NCBI GenBank assembly: GCA_026027325.1
Contig: JAMSLZ010000015.1
Span: forward strand, 470,001-534,000
Direction of reading: 5' to 3'
From: Actinomucor elegans
Taxonomy: Eukaryota > Mucoromycota > Mucoromycetes > Mucorales > Mucoraceae
DNA length: 64,000 nt
Position 1 is the stretch's first letter. Each line of letters starts with the position of its first letter. This document shows, piece by piece, positions 32,684 through 42,958 of the stretch. Position numbers and translations under genes: made by a program. The notes beneath the pieces are model-generated. The model was not told the DNA's origin. It saw only the letters and a list, made by a program, of their open reading frames with translations, and did not search any database.

Positions 32684-35600
32684 TTAATACCGTCTAAATC
32701 TTTTATTACTTGTTACCTTGTAATTACTGCTGCTTTTATGCATATTTAATTGAGAATTAGGGTAACTAGTATTATAAGAAGTGGATGGTATTTCTCGTTT
32801 ACCTGATAGTAATTTTGGAGATTTATTAATAACATCATTCTTGTACTTTTGTTTCCAAGAGAAATCCTCTGGTATTACACCAATACGTTTCCAGTATTCT
32901 TTAATGAATCTAGGATCAACAAAACTCTCACTGGGTTCCCAAGTATCATCTTCTTCAGTATAGTCTTTCCATCTTACATTATAAAGATATTGTCCATTTA
33001 CTTTTTTATGGGCAATGATGGCTTCGACATCGAAGAATTTATCATTGGATTTGATGGGATCACCGTTAACAAGTTTTAGTAATGAAGGTGGATAGTTACG
33101 TGGTTCTATCTGACCTTTTTCATTTTGTAGTACATAAGATCCGCCTTTGGTTATTCTAAGTACTTTATAAGTTCCAATATAATTGGGATCTAACTTGTTA
33201 TTCTTTTGAAGCACTTTGACCATTACTTCAGAACCAACTGGAATGTCAATGAGCTTGTGAGTTTTGTCAAAAGATTCTTTTTGCTTTTGTGTAACTAGTT
33301 TGGTACGCTCATAGATGGCAGGAAATACTATTTCCGTCATCATCTTGACTTTTTCTTGAAGGTCATTATTTATTTTCTTTCGCGTTGCGTTATCTTTTTC
33401 TTTACTGAAATCTTCAAAGTCATTTGCGTTTCTACCAAACATTAAAGTGAATGGTGGTGTTTTAGTTCTTTCATTGTATTTAGTATTTAAATACAATTGT
33501 GTGGGTCCCAACATAAAGATCCCAGTCAGCATTCATACCATTCACTTGTTTTTTTATAGTATTTACGCTACTTTGTACCCAACGTTCACTAACGCCATTT
33601 GCCCTTGGATGGTATGCACTTATGAGTCTATGCTCGAAACCAGAATGCTCGGCTAATAGAGACATCATTTCAGTTTACAAACTCTGTTCCATTATCAGAT
33701 TGGATTATTCGAGGTATACCAAACGTTACCATGAGGTTTACTAATTCTTTGACAATAGATAAGGAAGACTTATCAGGAATGGGTTTTAATACGCAGTAAC
33801 GAGTAGCTATGTCGACCATTATCAACAGGTAGTTGTTACCTTGAATCGATGTTTTAAATGGTCCAGCTAAATCAATACCCCAGCTATCACCTGGCAATGA
33901 TGCTGTTATGGGTCTTAATGGATTGTAGCCCTTTTTTACAATATTAAATTGCTGACACTGGACGCAAGACTTTACTAGTTCAATAGCTTCATTTTTCAGG
34001 TTAGCCCAGTATATGCCTTTACGTTTTAATCCATAATGGATTGCATCAGAAGCAAAATGACCCTTTAAGTGTTCTCTCATTAGGAGCAACTTGCGTTCTT
34101 CTGGATCCGCGGGTGTCATATATTCACCGCTGTCATCACTGGGTAGGTTATCGATCGTAGCGCTCTTATTATATAGTGCTTTATCCCCTCCCAGTTCATT
34201 TTCAGGATGCTCAGATTCGAAGAGTCTGGATAGTGTGTCAGGTAAAATATTGTCGATGCCTGGCAAATGAACGACTTTAAAAGCATATTGTAATATAATA
34301 TCTAACCAATTTATCATCATAGCATTGGCGATTTTTTGTGTGTGTAAGTAAGTTAATGCCTTATGATCCGTATACAGAGTGAAATGGTTACCCCACAAGT
34401 ATTTATGGAATTTTTGTAAAGCATACACAACAGCCAGTAATTCACGTTTAGTAGCGGAATAATTGCGTTCACTTGAGGAAAGGCTTTTAGCCATCATCGA
34501 TAGGTATTTGATTTCACCGTTTATGATCTGGTAAAGGACAGCACCTACTCCTACGTTGGATGCATCCGTAGCTACACAGAAAGGATGATTTAAGTCAGGA
34601 TATGAAATCACTGTATCATTTAATAAAGCTTTCTTTAGATTGTTAAAAGCATTTTCATGTGTAATATTCCAGATCTTATCCAGTGATTTTTCATTGCGTA
34701 ATGCATCAAGAGGAGCCATTAAAGTGGATACTTTTGGAATTAAAGATCTCAGATAAGAAATCAATCCAGTGTATCTCATGATGTCTTTACCAGTACGTGG
34801 ACGAGGAAACTCGAGAACGTTGATCAACTTGCGACGATCCATCGATATGCCACGAGGAGCAATCGTGAAACCTAGTAAATTGATCTTATTCTGGAAAAAC
34901 TTACATTTTTTGGGTTGCAGTTTAAGATTGACTTCTGTCAATTTATTAATTACTAGGCTTAAGTGATGCTTATGTTCCTCGATAGAGTTACTTTTAATTA
35001 CTACGTCATCTACAAAGCATCTAGCGAATGGCATACCTTCAAGAGCAATACTCATTGTCCTTTGCATGACACTTGATACATGCTTAACACCAAACACAGT
35101 GCCGATTGGAGTATACTGAATTCCACGCCAAGTGAAATTAAGTTTATGTGCATGATCAGGATATAGCAATAATGAATTGAAAGCAGACTTCAGATCCAAA
35201 GTACTGTAAATGGATGCGCCTTTAAGCTCTTCAAATAATTCATTGATAATAGGTAATGGCATACGATCAATCGATTGCAATAGTGCATTAACGTGTCTAG
35301 GATCATGACAGACTCGATGTCCTGTTATTTCGCCTTTACCATTGGTTTTTGGAACTACTGTTATAGGACAATTCCATTCAGAATGACCAGTAGCACGTTT
35401 TATAAAACCTTCATTCAACCATTCATTTATTTGCTTATCTACAACTTCATGATATGTAATTGGTACAGGATATGGCTTACGATAAGCAGTTACGTTAGGT
35501 GGTGTATTGATGTATACCACGCTTTCGGAATAGTGCAGAACTTTCCTTTTGTTCTTTCCTCATTTGCTGCTATGAAAGGTTGAATATAACTCATTGCTTG

Positions 35601-36240
35601 TTCATATTCCTCTGTGGTTCCAGTAGGATTATCGCCAAGCTCATTGAGTTCTTGTTTGACTTGTTCTAACAATTCACTGTCATTGTTATATCGTCTTATG
35701 GAGTCAAGTTTATTATGTTCAGAATTGGATTCATCATACTTTATAGGAAGTCCAGTTATACCAATTCCAAAAGAAGTCATTAAGTCAATGCCAATACTTA
35801 AATCGTAATTATTTGTAAGTTCCATAACTTCCAGTTTACGAGTAAGTGTTTTGTTATTGCATCTTAAGGTGACTTCTGTAGTGCCAATTCTTTTTACAGT
35901 AGATTTAGAGTCAGCTAATTTAATATGCTTGATGTCATCATTTAAAATTGGAAGTATAGGTAGGTTTAATTTTTTAACAACGTCTTTATTAATAGCGCTA
36001 TGATTTGCACCCGTATCTAGTATAGACACCAGACGCTCCGGTATGTAGTTCCTTCTAATGACGAGAATAGGAAACGTAATAGAATCGTTAATATTTTTGA
36101 AATCCTTAGTTATTGTATTTTTAGATGAATACTTACATTCTAAGGCACACCGATTTAACTGCGAATTAACTTGTTCACTAATATCGATATTTCCAGCGTT
36201 TGTTCGCTCAGACATGCGACTTATGGGCTGGAAACGAGGT
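32684..36240 (-). pseudogene. gypsy-1 pol (PR-RT-RH-IN-chromodomain), frameshifted
   Basis: Domains along the minus strand: aspartic protease with SILDTGANHSAI (about 36,030). Reverse transcriptase with CFVDDVVIKSN (about 35,000), a YVDD variant. RNase H with CVATDASNVG and KRELLAVVYAL, and the LPGIDNILPDTLSRL link. Integrase with an H-H-C-C zinc site (HLKGHF...CVQCQQF), D in GIDLAGP, D in QSDNGTEF, and E in NGVSERW. C-terminal chromodomain (YLYNVRWKDYTEEDDTWEP ... FIKEYW) and stop at 32,684. The frame changes at about 35,500, 33,665 (an extra T after EFVN) and 33,505. Pol lies in the +1 frame relative to gag, with no stop between the gag stop and the first pol Met, so a frameshift or internal initiation would be needed. 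All catalytic residues are present once frames are followed. Confidence 0.92.
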
Positions 36241-37410
36241 TCACCTAGAGTTCACATGACTCTTAGCCTCTATAAATTCGTTACAGCGATGTCCATAGTT
36301 CCATACTCGCTTACAATAATGGCAGAGTTTATTATTGGAACCAGAACTAGAACCAGATCCAGATCCCCGACCATGAAACTTGCTATTCTTATGAGAAGGA
36401 GACGGAATAAAACCTTTATTGACCTTATAATTGGCCTTATTAGGTGTAGTGTTGTCCAAAGAACCAGAGTCAGAGTCCACTCGGGGACGTTTGCCATTCA
36501 ATGACAAGAAAGACGAGTCATCACCTGAAGCGATCACCAAATCAATGAGCTCAACAATGGAGTTAGGTAATTTCTTGCCAAAATGACAAGCAATGGCTTG
36601 TTGGGACCGGCCACGAACCTCCTCACGAAGAGACACAAAGAAAGTGACAGCTAGTTGCGTGTTATCTTCCATACCAGCTTCACGACGCAGCTTTTGGAAC
36701 CGGCTTGCATATTCACGGTTGGTTTCATACCTTTCTTGACGTATAGAACCAACTTTGGCCATCAACAAGAACTTACGATACGGAGTATCGAAGTGATCCA
36801 ACAAAGAAGAACGAGCAGCAGACCAAGACATACCCTTAGACAACAGTGCTTCTTCGAACCAAGAGTTTTGCTCGTTGTTTAAACACATAGGCAACAAGCG
36901 CTCCCAATTGGTATCCAAGTCTTGAACATGGGCACGGAGTACCTTCTCGAAACAAACGCAAAAATCATGAGCCGAGTCATACATGTCTTCACGAGGCTTC
37001 CATTGGTGTTCACCTCTTAATTGAAGAAAAGGTAGACCAGCAGGTACAATCGCAGGGCGATGGGATGCAGAGACAGGACCAGAAGTGGATGAAGATTCAT
37101 CCATAATCTTCAGGTAAGAATTTTGAGCCTGTTTGAAATGAGCAAGCTTTTCTTCAGCAGACTTGTAAGCCACATATGCCTCGTTGGCAGCAGTAGAGTT
37201 AGGATCTTGACGAACCAGAGCAGCCAAACGAGTAAACAGCATTCTAGAGTTATCAGTTAAGGCTTGAACCACATCCGAGGCATCATCAGGAGGTGAATCA
37301 ATGGTTGATTGATTATCAGAGAAGGCTTGTTCGACTTCACCAATAGGACCAGAAATGACACCATCCATGGTAGAGACACCAGAATCAGTAACAGGGGCTT
37401 GAGCAGACAT
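36241..37410 (-). CDS. gypsy-1 Gag polyprotein, 389 aa
   Basis: An intact frame from ATG at 37,410, 36 bp inside the 5' LTR. The N-terminal 100 residues are acidic and Ser/Thr-rich. The centre has the retrotransposon-gag helical region (SWSAARSSLLDHFDTPYRKF, then RYETNREYASRFQKLRREAG). A Gly/Ser-rich stretch leads to a short cysteine motif near residue 365 (CHYCKRVWNYGHRC), which is a non-canonical zinc knuckle because the spacing is not CX2CX4HX4C. Gag forms the particle that packages the element RNA. The stop is followed by pol in the +1 frame. The canonical start is supported by the closeness of the LTR. Confidence 0.88.
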   Translation of the reverse strand: MSAQAPVTDSGVSTMDGVISGPIGEVEQAFSDNQSTIDSPPDDASDVVQALTDNSRMLFTRLAALVRQDPNSTAANEAYVAYKSAEEKLAHFKQAQNSYLKIMDESSSTSGPVSASHRPAIVPAGLPFLQLRGEHQWKPREDMYDSAHDFCVCFEKVLRAHVQDLDTNWERLLPMCLNNEQNSWFEEALLSKGMSWSAARSSLLDHFDTPYRKFLLMAKVGSIRQERYETNREYASRFQKLRREAGMEDNTQLAVTFFVSLREEVRGRSQQAIACHFGKKLPNSIVELIDLVIASGDDSSFLSLNGKRPRVDSDSGSLDNTTPNKANYKVNKGFIPSPSHKNSKFHGRGSGSGSSSGSNNKLCHYCKRVWNYGHRCNEFIEAKSHVNSR

Positions 37411-37445
37411 AGTAGTGTAATAAAGCGTGAATTCAAAAAGTAAAA

Positions 37446-37755
37446 TGTTGTAGTTTGCACAGTGAAATAATAAAGAAGACTAAAAAGAGTACTTTTTGAG
37501 ACTGTGCTTTATTAACAAAGATGAATATAAAGATGAAGATCCTATAACTATGTCTAAACTAAACCTATTTATACTAATCGTCTATCTAAGTGTGGTGAAG
37601 AGGATTTAAGAAGATGTTATGTTATAGGTCTATGTTCTAGATATATATCCATCTGAGACATGAATCTTAAACATATCAACTCATAAGTGCTTCCGTAAAG
37701 ATGAGATTGATAATGAATAAGTTATTATTCATACAATAGTCTCTATTCTATAACA
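37446..37755 (-). repeat. LTR-A, 5' LTR of gypsy-1, 310 bp
   Basis: The ends are the same as the 3' LTR. Inside the element the next bases on the minus strand (TTTTACTTTTTGAATTC) do not look like a tRNA primer site, so priming may be unusual or self-primed as in Tf1-type elements. This is an inference. Confidence 0.93.
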
Positions 37756-38640
37756 GATTGAACAAGCTCCTATACCTCAATCCTATGTATATGGCATTGC
37801 CCAATCCTGTACCTACAGCCTCTCGTCTCAAGTCTTGGTTCTCTGGCTACTGGCAAGATCTCTTGACAAGCAAATGGCTGCTGCTGCTCACACTGGTAAA
37901 TCGGTTCTTTTGCGTGCTTGTCGGCCCTCTACTTCAAAGCCTGATCCAATACTGTACCTGCCTATGACTCGCGCTGCTCGCAGTCGTCTTGTTCGATGGC
38001 GGTTAGGCCGTTTCGCTAATCGTGATGAATTGTGTCCTTGCTTCACTGGTTGCCGGCTCTCTCGAGATCACTTTGTGTTCAATTGCCGTGGCATTGATCC
38101 TCGCCTTCTGTGCCAATTACCTGCTGCTCCGCCAGATGTCAATCGCATTGATCATGCCCTGAACTTGTTGCCCTTGAAAGCGTCCAATGGTCCACCGCCT
38201 TTCTGGTCTGCACTCCTTGAGGTTCTCTATGTGATTGACACGCTGTGTCATCCTCTTGCTGCTATCGCTCCAGATCCAGATCCTGGTGATGCCTGGTTTG
38301 CTGCTGCTCCTGCCATATAAACCTCTCCTTGGTTTATTGAGCCTCTCTTTCTCTCTGATCTATTGATGAACCAGCCTGTTTGTCTTTCAACTGCGCAGCC
38401 ACGGTGGTAAGTGATTATCAAAGTTCCCAGCTGTTGGCTTGCCTTTTGGATCACTCAGAGCTGCAATAGTCTACTGGTTCTCGCTCTTGTCTTCAACCTT
38501 TTCCCCCTTGTGGTTCTCAGGGTTTTTTATACTTTTTTCTATGTTTATATTAAACACTTTTTCATATAGTTAGGCTAGTTGCTCTATAGAGTTTGCCCAT
38601 ATAACTACTTATTAATAAATATAATCTTTAAACTGAGCTA
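37756..38640 (+). pseudogene. LINE ORF2 C-terminus and 3' UTR
   Basis: The frame first reads LNPMYMALPNPVPTASRLKS, then shifts near 37,860 (an extra base in the LLTSK stretch), then MTRAARSRLVRWRLGRFANR. A Cys-His motif typical of LINE C-termini follows (CPCFTGCRLSRDHFVFNCRG), then a Pro-rich tail and stop at about 38,318. A T-rich 3' UTR runs to about 38,640 with AATAAATATAATC near its end. The 5' part is cut off by the gypsy-1 LTR at 37,755. The same segment occurs inverted at 45,777-46,968. Confidence 0.88.
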
Positions 38641-38834
38641 CATCCCCCCCTCTTCTTTCGCTTTTGAAAACTTTTTCAAAAATCCACTTTTTCAAAGCCG
38701 AATATCTCAACAACTACAATACATCCATCTATAAAAATTGCACATCCATCTTCGCCTCGCCAAGTACTATCTGCAGTTTTTTTTCAGAACATTCCATCAA
38801 GTTTTCGACATCTTGAATTTTTCTACATTTCGAA

Positions 38835-39558
38835 ATGTCCAATGTTCAACATGCATCTGAGCCATCTGGCTCAATGGACCAAATGCAGCAGCCAATGCAG
38901 TTCCAGCAGCTACAGCAAATGGTGTTTTCACTTGTTCAGCAAGTGCAACAACATCAAACATTATTTGAAGAGCTCCAGACCTTGAAAAATGAGATTCTTG
39001 GACTCAAAACCGAAAACCAGGCTCTGGTTAATGAAAATAACCAACTTCGAGCACAACTCTCTGCTGCCACCGCTCGTAGTCCACCGCAGGATGTCGCTTC
39101 TCCCGCCCAGGAAAAAAATGGTGCCCGGTCTTTCGCTGCCATTGCTGCAGCCGCTGTAAAAAAGGACAGCCGCCCCTCTCGCCCTGCTGCCGTTTCCCTA
39201 AAGAAACGTATAGCCGCTGCTCGCGCCTTCAAAACCCTTGAGGCCCAGGGTCCTCAGGGTTTTACCTATGTTTATCTTGGTCGATCTCGCAAACTTGACC
39301 GTACTGAAGTCCGCTCTCGGTTACGTCGCGCTGGTGTTGACACTGGTCGTGTGTTAGATGTCTGTTTCCCTGCTACTGGTGTCCTTGGTGTCCTGATACA
39401 TACGCAGTATGTTGAAAAGTTTACCGAGCTTATGACTACGGCTGAAGCTGAGTTCATTAAGGATTTTGATCCTTTAAACCCAGCCCATCTTGCTGACCCC
39501 AAGTATGCTTCTCTCTCAGCCAATGCTCGTGAAAACGAGATGGCTAACCTCGTTCACT
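38835..39558 (+). pseudogene. LINE ORF1, N-terminal 241 codons
   Basis: ATG at 38,835. It begins with a Gln-rich segment, then a leucine-rich coiled coil (residues about 20-80: FEELQTLKNEILGLKTENQ), a Pro/Ala linker (SFAAIAAAAVKKDSRPS), and a compact folded domain (about 130-225: FTYVYLGRSRKLDRTEVRSR, VCFPATGVLGVLIHTQYVEK). The architecture of coiled coil plus RNA-binding-like domain fits LINE ORF1 proteins that bind element RNA. The frame is intact up to NLVH, where the Harbinger-like element interrupts it. The frame resumes after that element as SRCISTLAFIRPVMVP. GC-rich codon use contrasts sharply with the insert. Confidence 0.88.
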
Positions 39559-39845
39559 GAGGATTGATTATTATATTGAATAAATACTTAAAAAAATAAG
39601 ACTGCTACAAATAATTTCAAAAATGTATAAAACATTATATGATTGTCAGTATTGCGTTCTTTAATCATATTCTAAATCAAAATATGTTTATCAAAATCTA
39701 ATATTACCATCAAAATGTTTTTGGGATAATATATAAAATATCATAATTGTTAAAAATAAATAGAATTATATTAACTAATTTAAAATATTATATTTGAATT
39801 TTAACTTTAATAATGGTTTTAACTTTCTTATAATAATTGATCGTC
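39559..39845. repeat. Left terminal direct repeat, 287 bp
   Basis: It starts GAGGATTGATTATTAT and ends AATAATTGATCGTC, so this repeat by itself already has the inverted ends of the whole element. It is about 97% identical to the right repeat. The next inner bases are TGGTGCTAAT. Confidence 0.92.
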
Positions 39846-40479
39846 TGGTGCTAATTTATTTTTATTCTTCAAAAAACAATTCTTGCTTTTGTTACACAAA
39901 TGAATTGTATTAGTAATCAATTCATTAGTACACAAACTATAATGATTTTTACAAAATATAAGTGATAAAAATTTTTATGTGATAAAAATTTTTATGAAAG
40001 AAAACATAATTATAATTTATTTGTTAATTTAGATATTTAGGCATCTAAATCTATAAATGTAAAAAATTAATAATTATTAATGTTTAAAATGTTGATTATC
40101 AAAAATTTTGTGTGGTATGGATAAATTATTTGTCATTTCAATGAAAATTAAAAATTCGACTGGAAAAGTCGATTGTTTGTCATGAAAATAAAAATACCAC
40201 AAATTTCAAAAATGTGGAACATTTTAAATGTGGTTATTTTATTATTTTCTTTAAACAATTCAATGTTGTGGTCCCCAATATAAAATACCACAAATATTTT
40301 GTGGTATATTTTTTATTGTTACATACACTATAAGATTTTATATTTTCTATTTTATAAACTAATTAAGATTTTATATTTTGCTTAGTCAGCAAAATGTTAA
40401 ATCGCTATTTTTATCATGATATAATATTACAGTTTAAAATATAATCAATAAAAAATGGAATTTGAATATAATATAAAAT

Positions 40480-41960
40480 GGAGCAATTAGAAATATTAAA
40501 GAAAATAGAAATACAAAAACTTATTAGTTTGAAATGGAACTTTTTAAATATACTTATCCTTATATAGATTATAAACGATATCATAGAACAGAATTAAAAG
40601 AATAAACTTATTAATGATCTTAAAATGAGCTTTATCAAAGTTAGGTGCTATTCCTATATTATATTTTAACTGATTTCTTCTACAAATAAATATACCAGGT
40701 CCATTTAAAAATATAGAGAAAGGGTTATTATTATTATATCAACTATTATAGGTAAAATCTATAAAATGCTATGTTCTTATGTTAAATATACTACATATCA
40801 TGATATGTATAAAACTTTTATGTTGATTATAGAAAAGAGCTAAATGAATGGGTAACAATTTACTCTTAATGATTTATTTTCAATAACACTTTACGATTAA
40901 TTTATGCCAAATTAAAAAATCCTAAATTACTAAACAATATTACCTGTTATATGGATGGATATGATTCAAGAATAGTCTATCAAGACATTCATTTTGATAA
41001 AATAGGTATATTCTTATAAATTTAAAATTCTGGTTTAAGAACACATTTATTTGTGGACATTAATGACATTATTATTTATATATCGCAACCAAACCATGTA
41101 GCGATTATTACAGATGGTAAAATGTTTGAGGAAATAATTTAAATAAATGTTTACATCAAACAGATTGTATGTTAATTGATGGTGGGTATACATTACATGT
41201 TAATAAAGTTATAGAGAAGAATAATCTTATGGTGGATGTTTATCTCTGAACAATTTTTGTTATCCAAACAGAAAACCTAAAAATGAAGTATTATCACCTG
41301 AACAGATAAATTTAATAAACAAATTGGTAGTATGAGGTCAGATATTGAAACATTTTTTTTAAAATACACCCTTATTTCATAGATTTAATAAAGAAAAAGC
41401 AGTAAGGATAACAGAAAATAGTATTTATTATATTCAATTTAAATTATGTTCAGTATTATAATATAAAGAAAGCATGTGAAATCTATGATGTAAAAGAAGA
41501 TAGAAATATAGTTTAAATATTGGATTGAAGAAAATTTTGATTATATGAATGTAAATGATAATAATGATGAAAATGCAATAAATAAACATTATTTGCAGAT
41601 GAATATAAGCAACATTATATAACAGAACAGTTTAAATTCCAGGAAAGTTACCTTATAAATATAATACAAAACATGAGCTATAAATGATAATACTGATAGT
41701 ATAGAAATAAAAATACAGATAATAATAATGTTAATAGCAATGATGATGTTTGATATAATAGATAATGATGTATACATGGAAGATGAATCTAATATTTATG
41801 AAATTGATTATATTTTAAGCCATAAAATTGTAAGAAAAAAATACATATTTGGTAAAATGGAAAAAATTTTGATGAAACCCATAATTCGTGGGTAAAAGAA
41901 AAGGATTTCCAAGACATAGAGTGCATTAAAAACTATTGGTATAGTATAGAGGATTTATAA
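40480..41960 (+). pseudogene. DDE transposase with C-terminal chromodomain, decayed
   Basis: By following frames across indels, the motif order is: CYMDGYDSRIVYQDI (about 40,945-40,990, first catalytic D), then FVDINDIIIYIS, DGKMFEE, MLIDGGYTLHVNKVI (about 41,170-41,215, second D), CYPNRKPKNEVLSPEQINLI (about 41,255-41,320), RSDIETFF (about 41,340-41,360, third acidic residue E), KAVRITEN and FKLCSVL. A short spacer then leads to a chromodomain: IYEIDYILSHKIVRKKYIF, one frameshift, VKWKNFDETHNSWVKEKDF and ECIKNYW, ending at a stop at about 41,960. At least six frameshifts or stops interrupt it. The N-terminal DNA-binding part cannot be read. A chromodomain would tether the transposase to methylated histones, which is an inference from the gypsy precedent. 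Confidence 0.82.
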
Positions 41961-41989
41961 AAATAAAAGCATTAAAAGTTATTTAATAT

Positions 41990-42279
41990 GAGGATTGATT
42001 ATTATATTGAATAAATACTTACAAAAATAAGACTGCTACAAATAATTTCAAAAATGTATAAAACATTATATGATTGTCAGTATTGCGTTCTTTAATCATA
42101 TTCTAATCAAAATATGTTATCAAAATCTAATATTACCATCAAAATGTTTTTGGGATAATATATATAAAATATCATAATTGTTAAAAATAAATAGAATTAT
42201 ATTAACTAATTTAAAATATTATATTTGAATTTTAACTTTAATAATAATGGTTTTAACTTTCTTATAATAATTGATCGTC
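41990..42279. repeat. Right terminal direct repeat, 290 bp
   Basis: Direct copy of 39,559-39,845 with a few 1-3 nt indels (for example one extra TA in the ATATATAT run and AATAATAATGG against AATAATGG). It begins 30 bp after the transposase stop. Confidence 0.92.
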
Positions 42280-42328
42280 ACTCTCGCTGTATCAGCACTC
42301 TGGCGTTCATTCGACCAGTGATGGTCCC

Positions 42329-42630
42329 TGTGGTGAAATAGCCACATAATTGAAGTACAGACAGACTAGAGGCCTGTGCGCCCTAGCTGTAGCACATACA
42401 TACTAAAGCATCATTGATTACCTTATACAGCGATACAGTCCTTAAACAGAGATACGTCCTTCTTATACTTTTTATATGAACACAAGTAAATAACCTTCAG
42501 TCACAATTCAACGAGTATAAATACAAGCTAGAAAAACTAGTTAGAAATAATTAATCACATTTAAGTTGAATAAACTATAACCAAGTTATAATCGACTTAC
42601 TACCTGCTTTTATATTTTAATTTTACCGCA
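42329..42630 (+). mobile_element. Solo LTR, family E, 302 bp
   Basis: Same length as the copy at 30,412, with one base difference found (AAATAATT against AAATGATT). The flanks are GTCCC and GTCCT, a 5-bp target duplication with one mismatch. It interrupts LINE ORF1 between VMVP and the GRSFVELGWIDDGDLDQA segment. Confidence 0.93.
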
Positions 42631-42958
42631 GTCCTTCTGTTGGTCGCTCCTTTGTGGAACTTGGATGGATTGATGATGGTGATCTTGATCAAGCCTGTTG
42701 TGTACGTGGATAGAAAGAGGATTATAATAGAAGAACAGAAGAATAATATCAAAACTGTGGTAAGTCTTTTACAGTGGGTGGAAAAATGGTTCGGGGTTTT
42801 CCAAAATTTTACAAAAAAGGAATATACAGGGAACTACGAATCCTATCAACGCCAAACTAGCTTTATTAGAAAGCACAAACTATTATTAATGCATTTTCTT
42901 AATTTTGCACTGATTGGATAACTGAGTTCGTATATATCAGAGAGTAAAATATAAGGTA

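Larger units (their letters stand above)
32357..37755 (-). mobile_element. Nearly complete Ty3/gypsy element (gypsy-1)
   Basis: A 5.4-kb element on the minus strand with two LTR-A copies, gag, and pol in the order protease, reverse transcriptase, RNase H, integrase, chromodomain, which is typical of chromodomain gypsy elements. The LTRs differ by one substitution and two small indels, so the insertion is recent. The outer flanks (CTTAT left, GATTG right) do not match as a 5-bp duplication. Gypsy-2 lies on one side and a LINE on the other, so the element probably recombined with another copy after insertion. Pol has three frameshifts, so this copy cannot be autonomous unless some of them are sequencing errors. 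Confidence 0.93.
39559..42279 (+). mobile_element. PIF/Harbinger-like DNA transposon with chromodomain
   Basis: A 2721-bp AT-rich element inserted in LINE ORF1. The target triplet ACT is duplicated (39,556-39,558 and 42,280-42,282), and removal restores the host reading frame (VHSRC). The ends are imperfect inverted repeats: GAGGATTGATTATTAT on the left and GACGATCAATTATTAT read inward on the right, 13 of 16 matching. It carries about 290-bp direct repeats at both termini and a decayed DDE transposase followed by a chromodomain in between. The 3-bp duplication and the DDE_Tnp_4-like motif order point to PIF/Harbinger. The direct terminal repeats are not usual for that superfamily. Confidence 0.85.

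Noticed and set aside
41589..41777. Minus-strand hydrophobic open frame that could look like a membrane peptide
   Set aside because: It is the antisense of the AT-rich transposase/chromodomain region.
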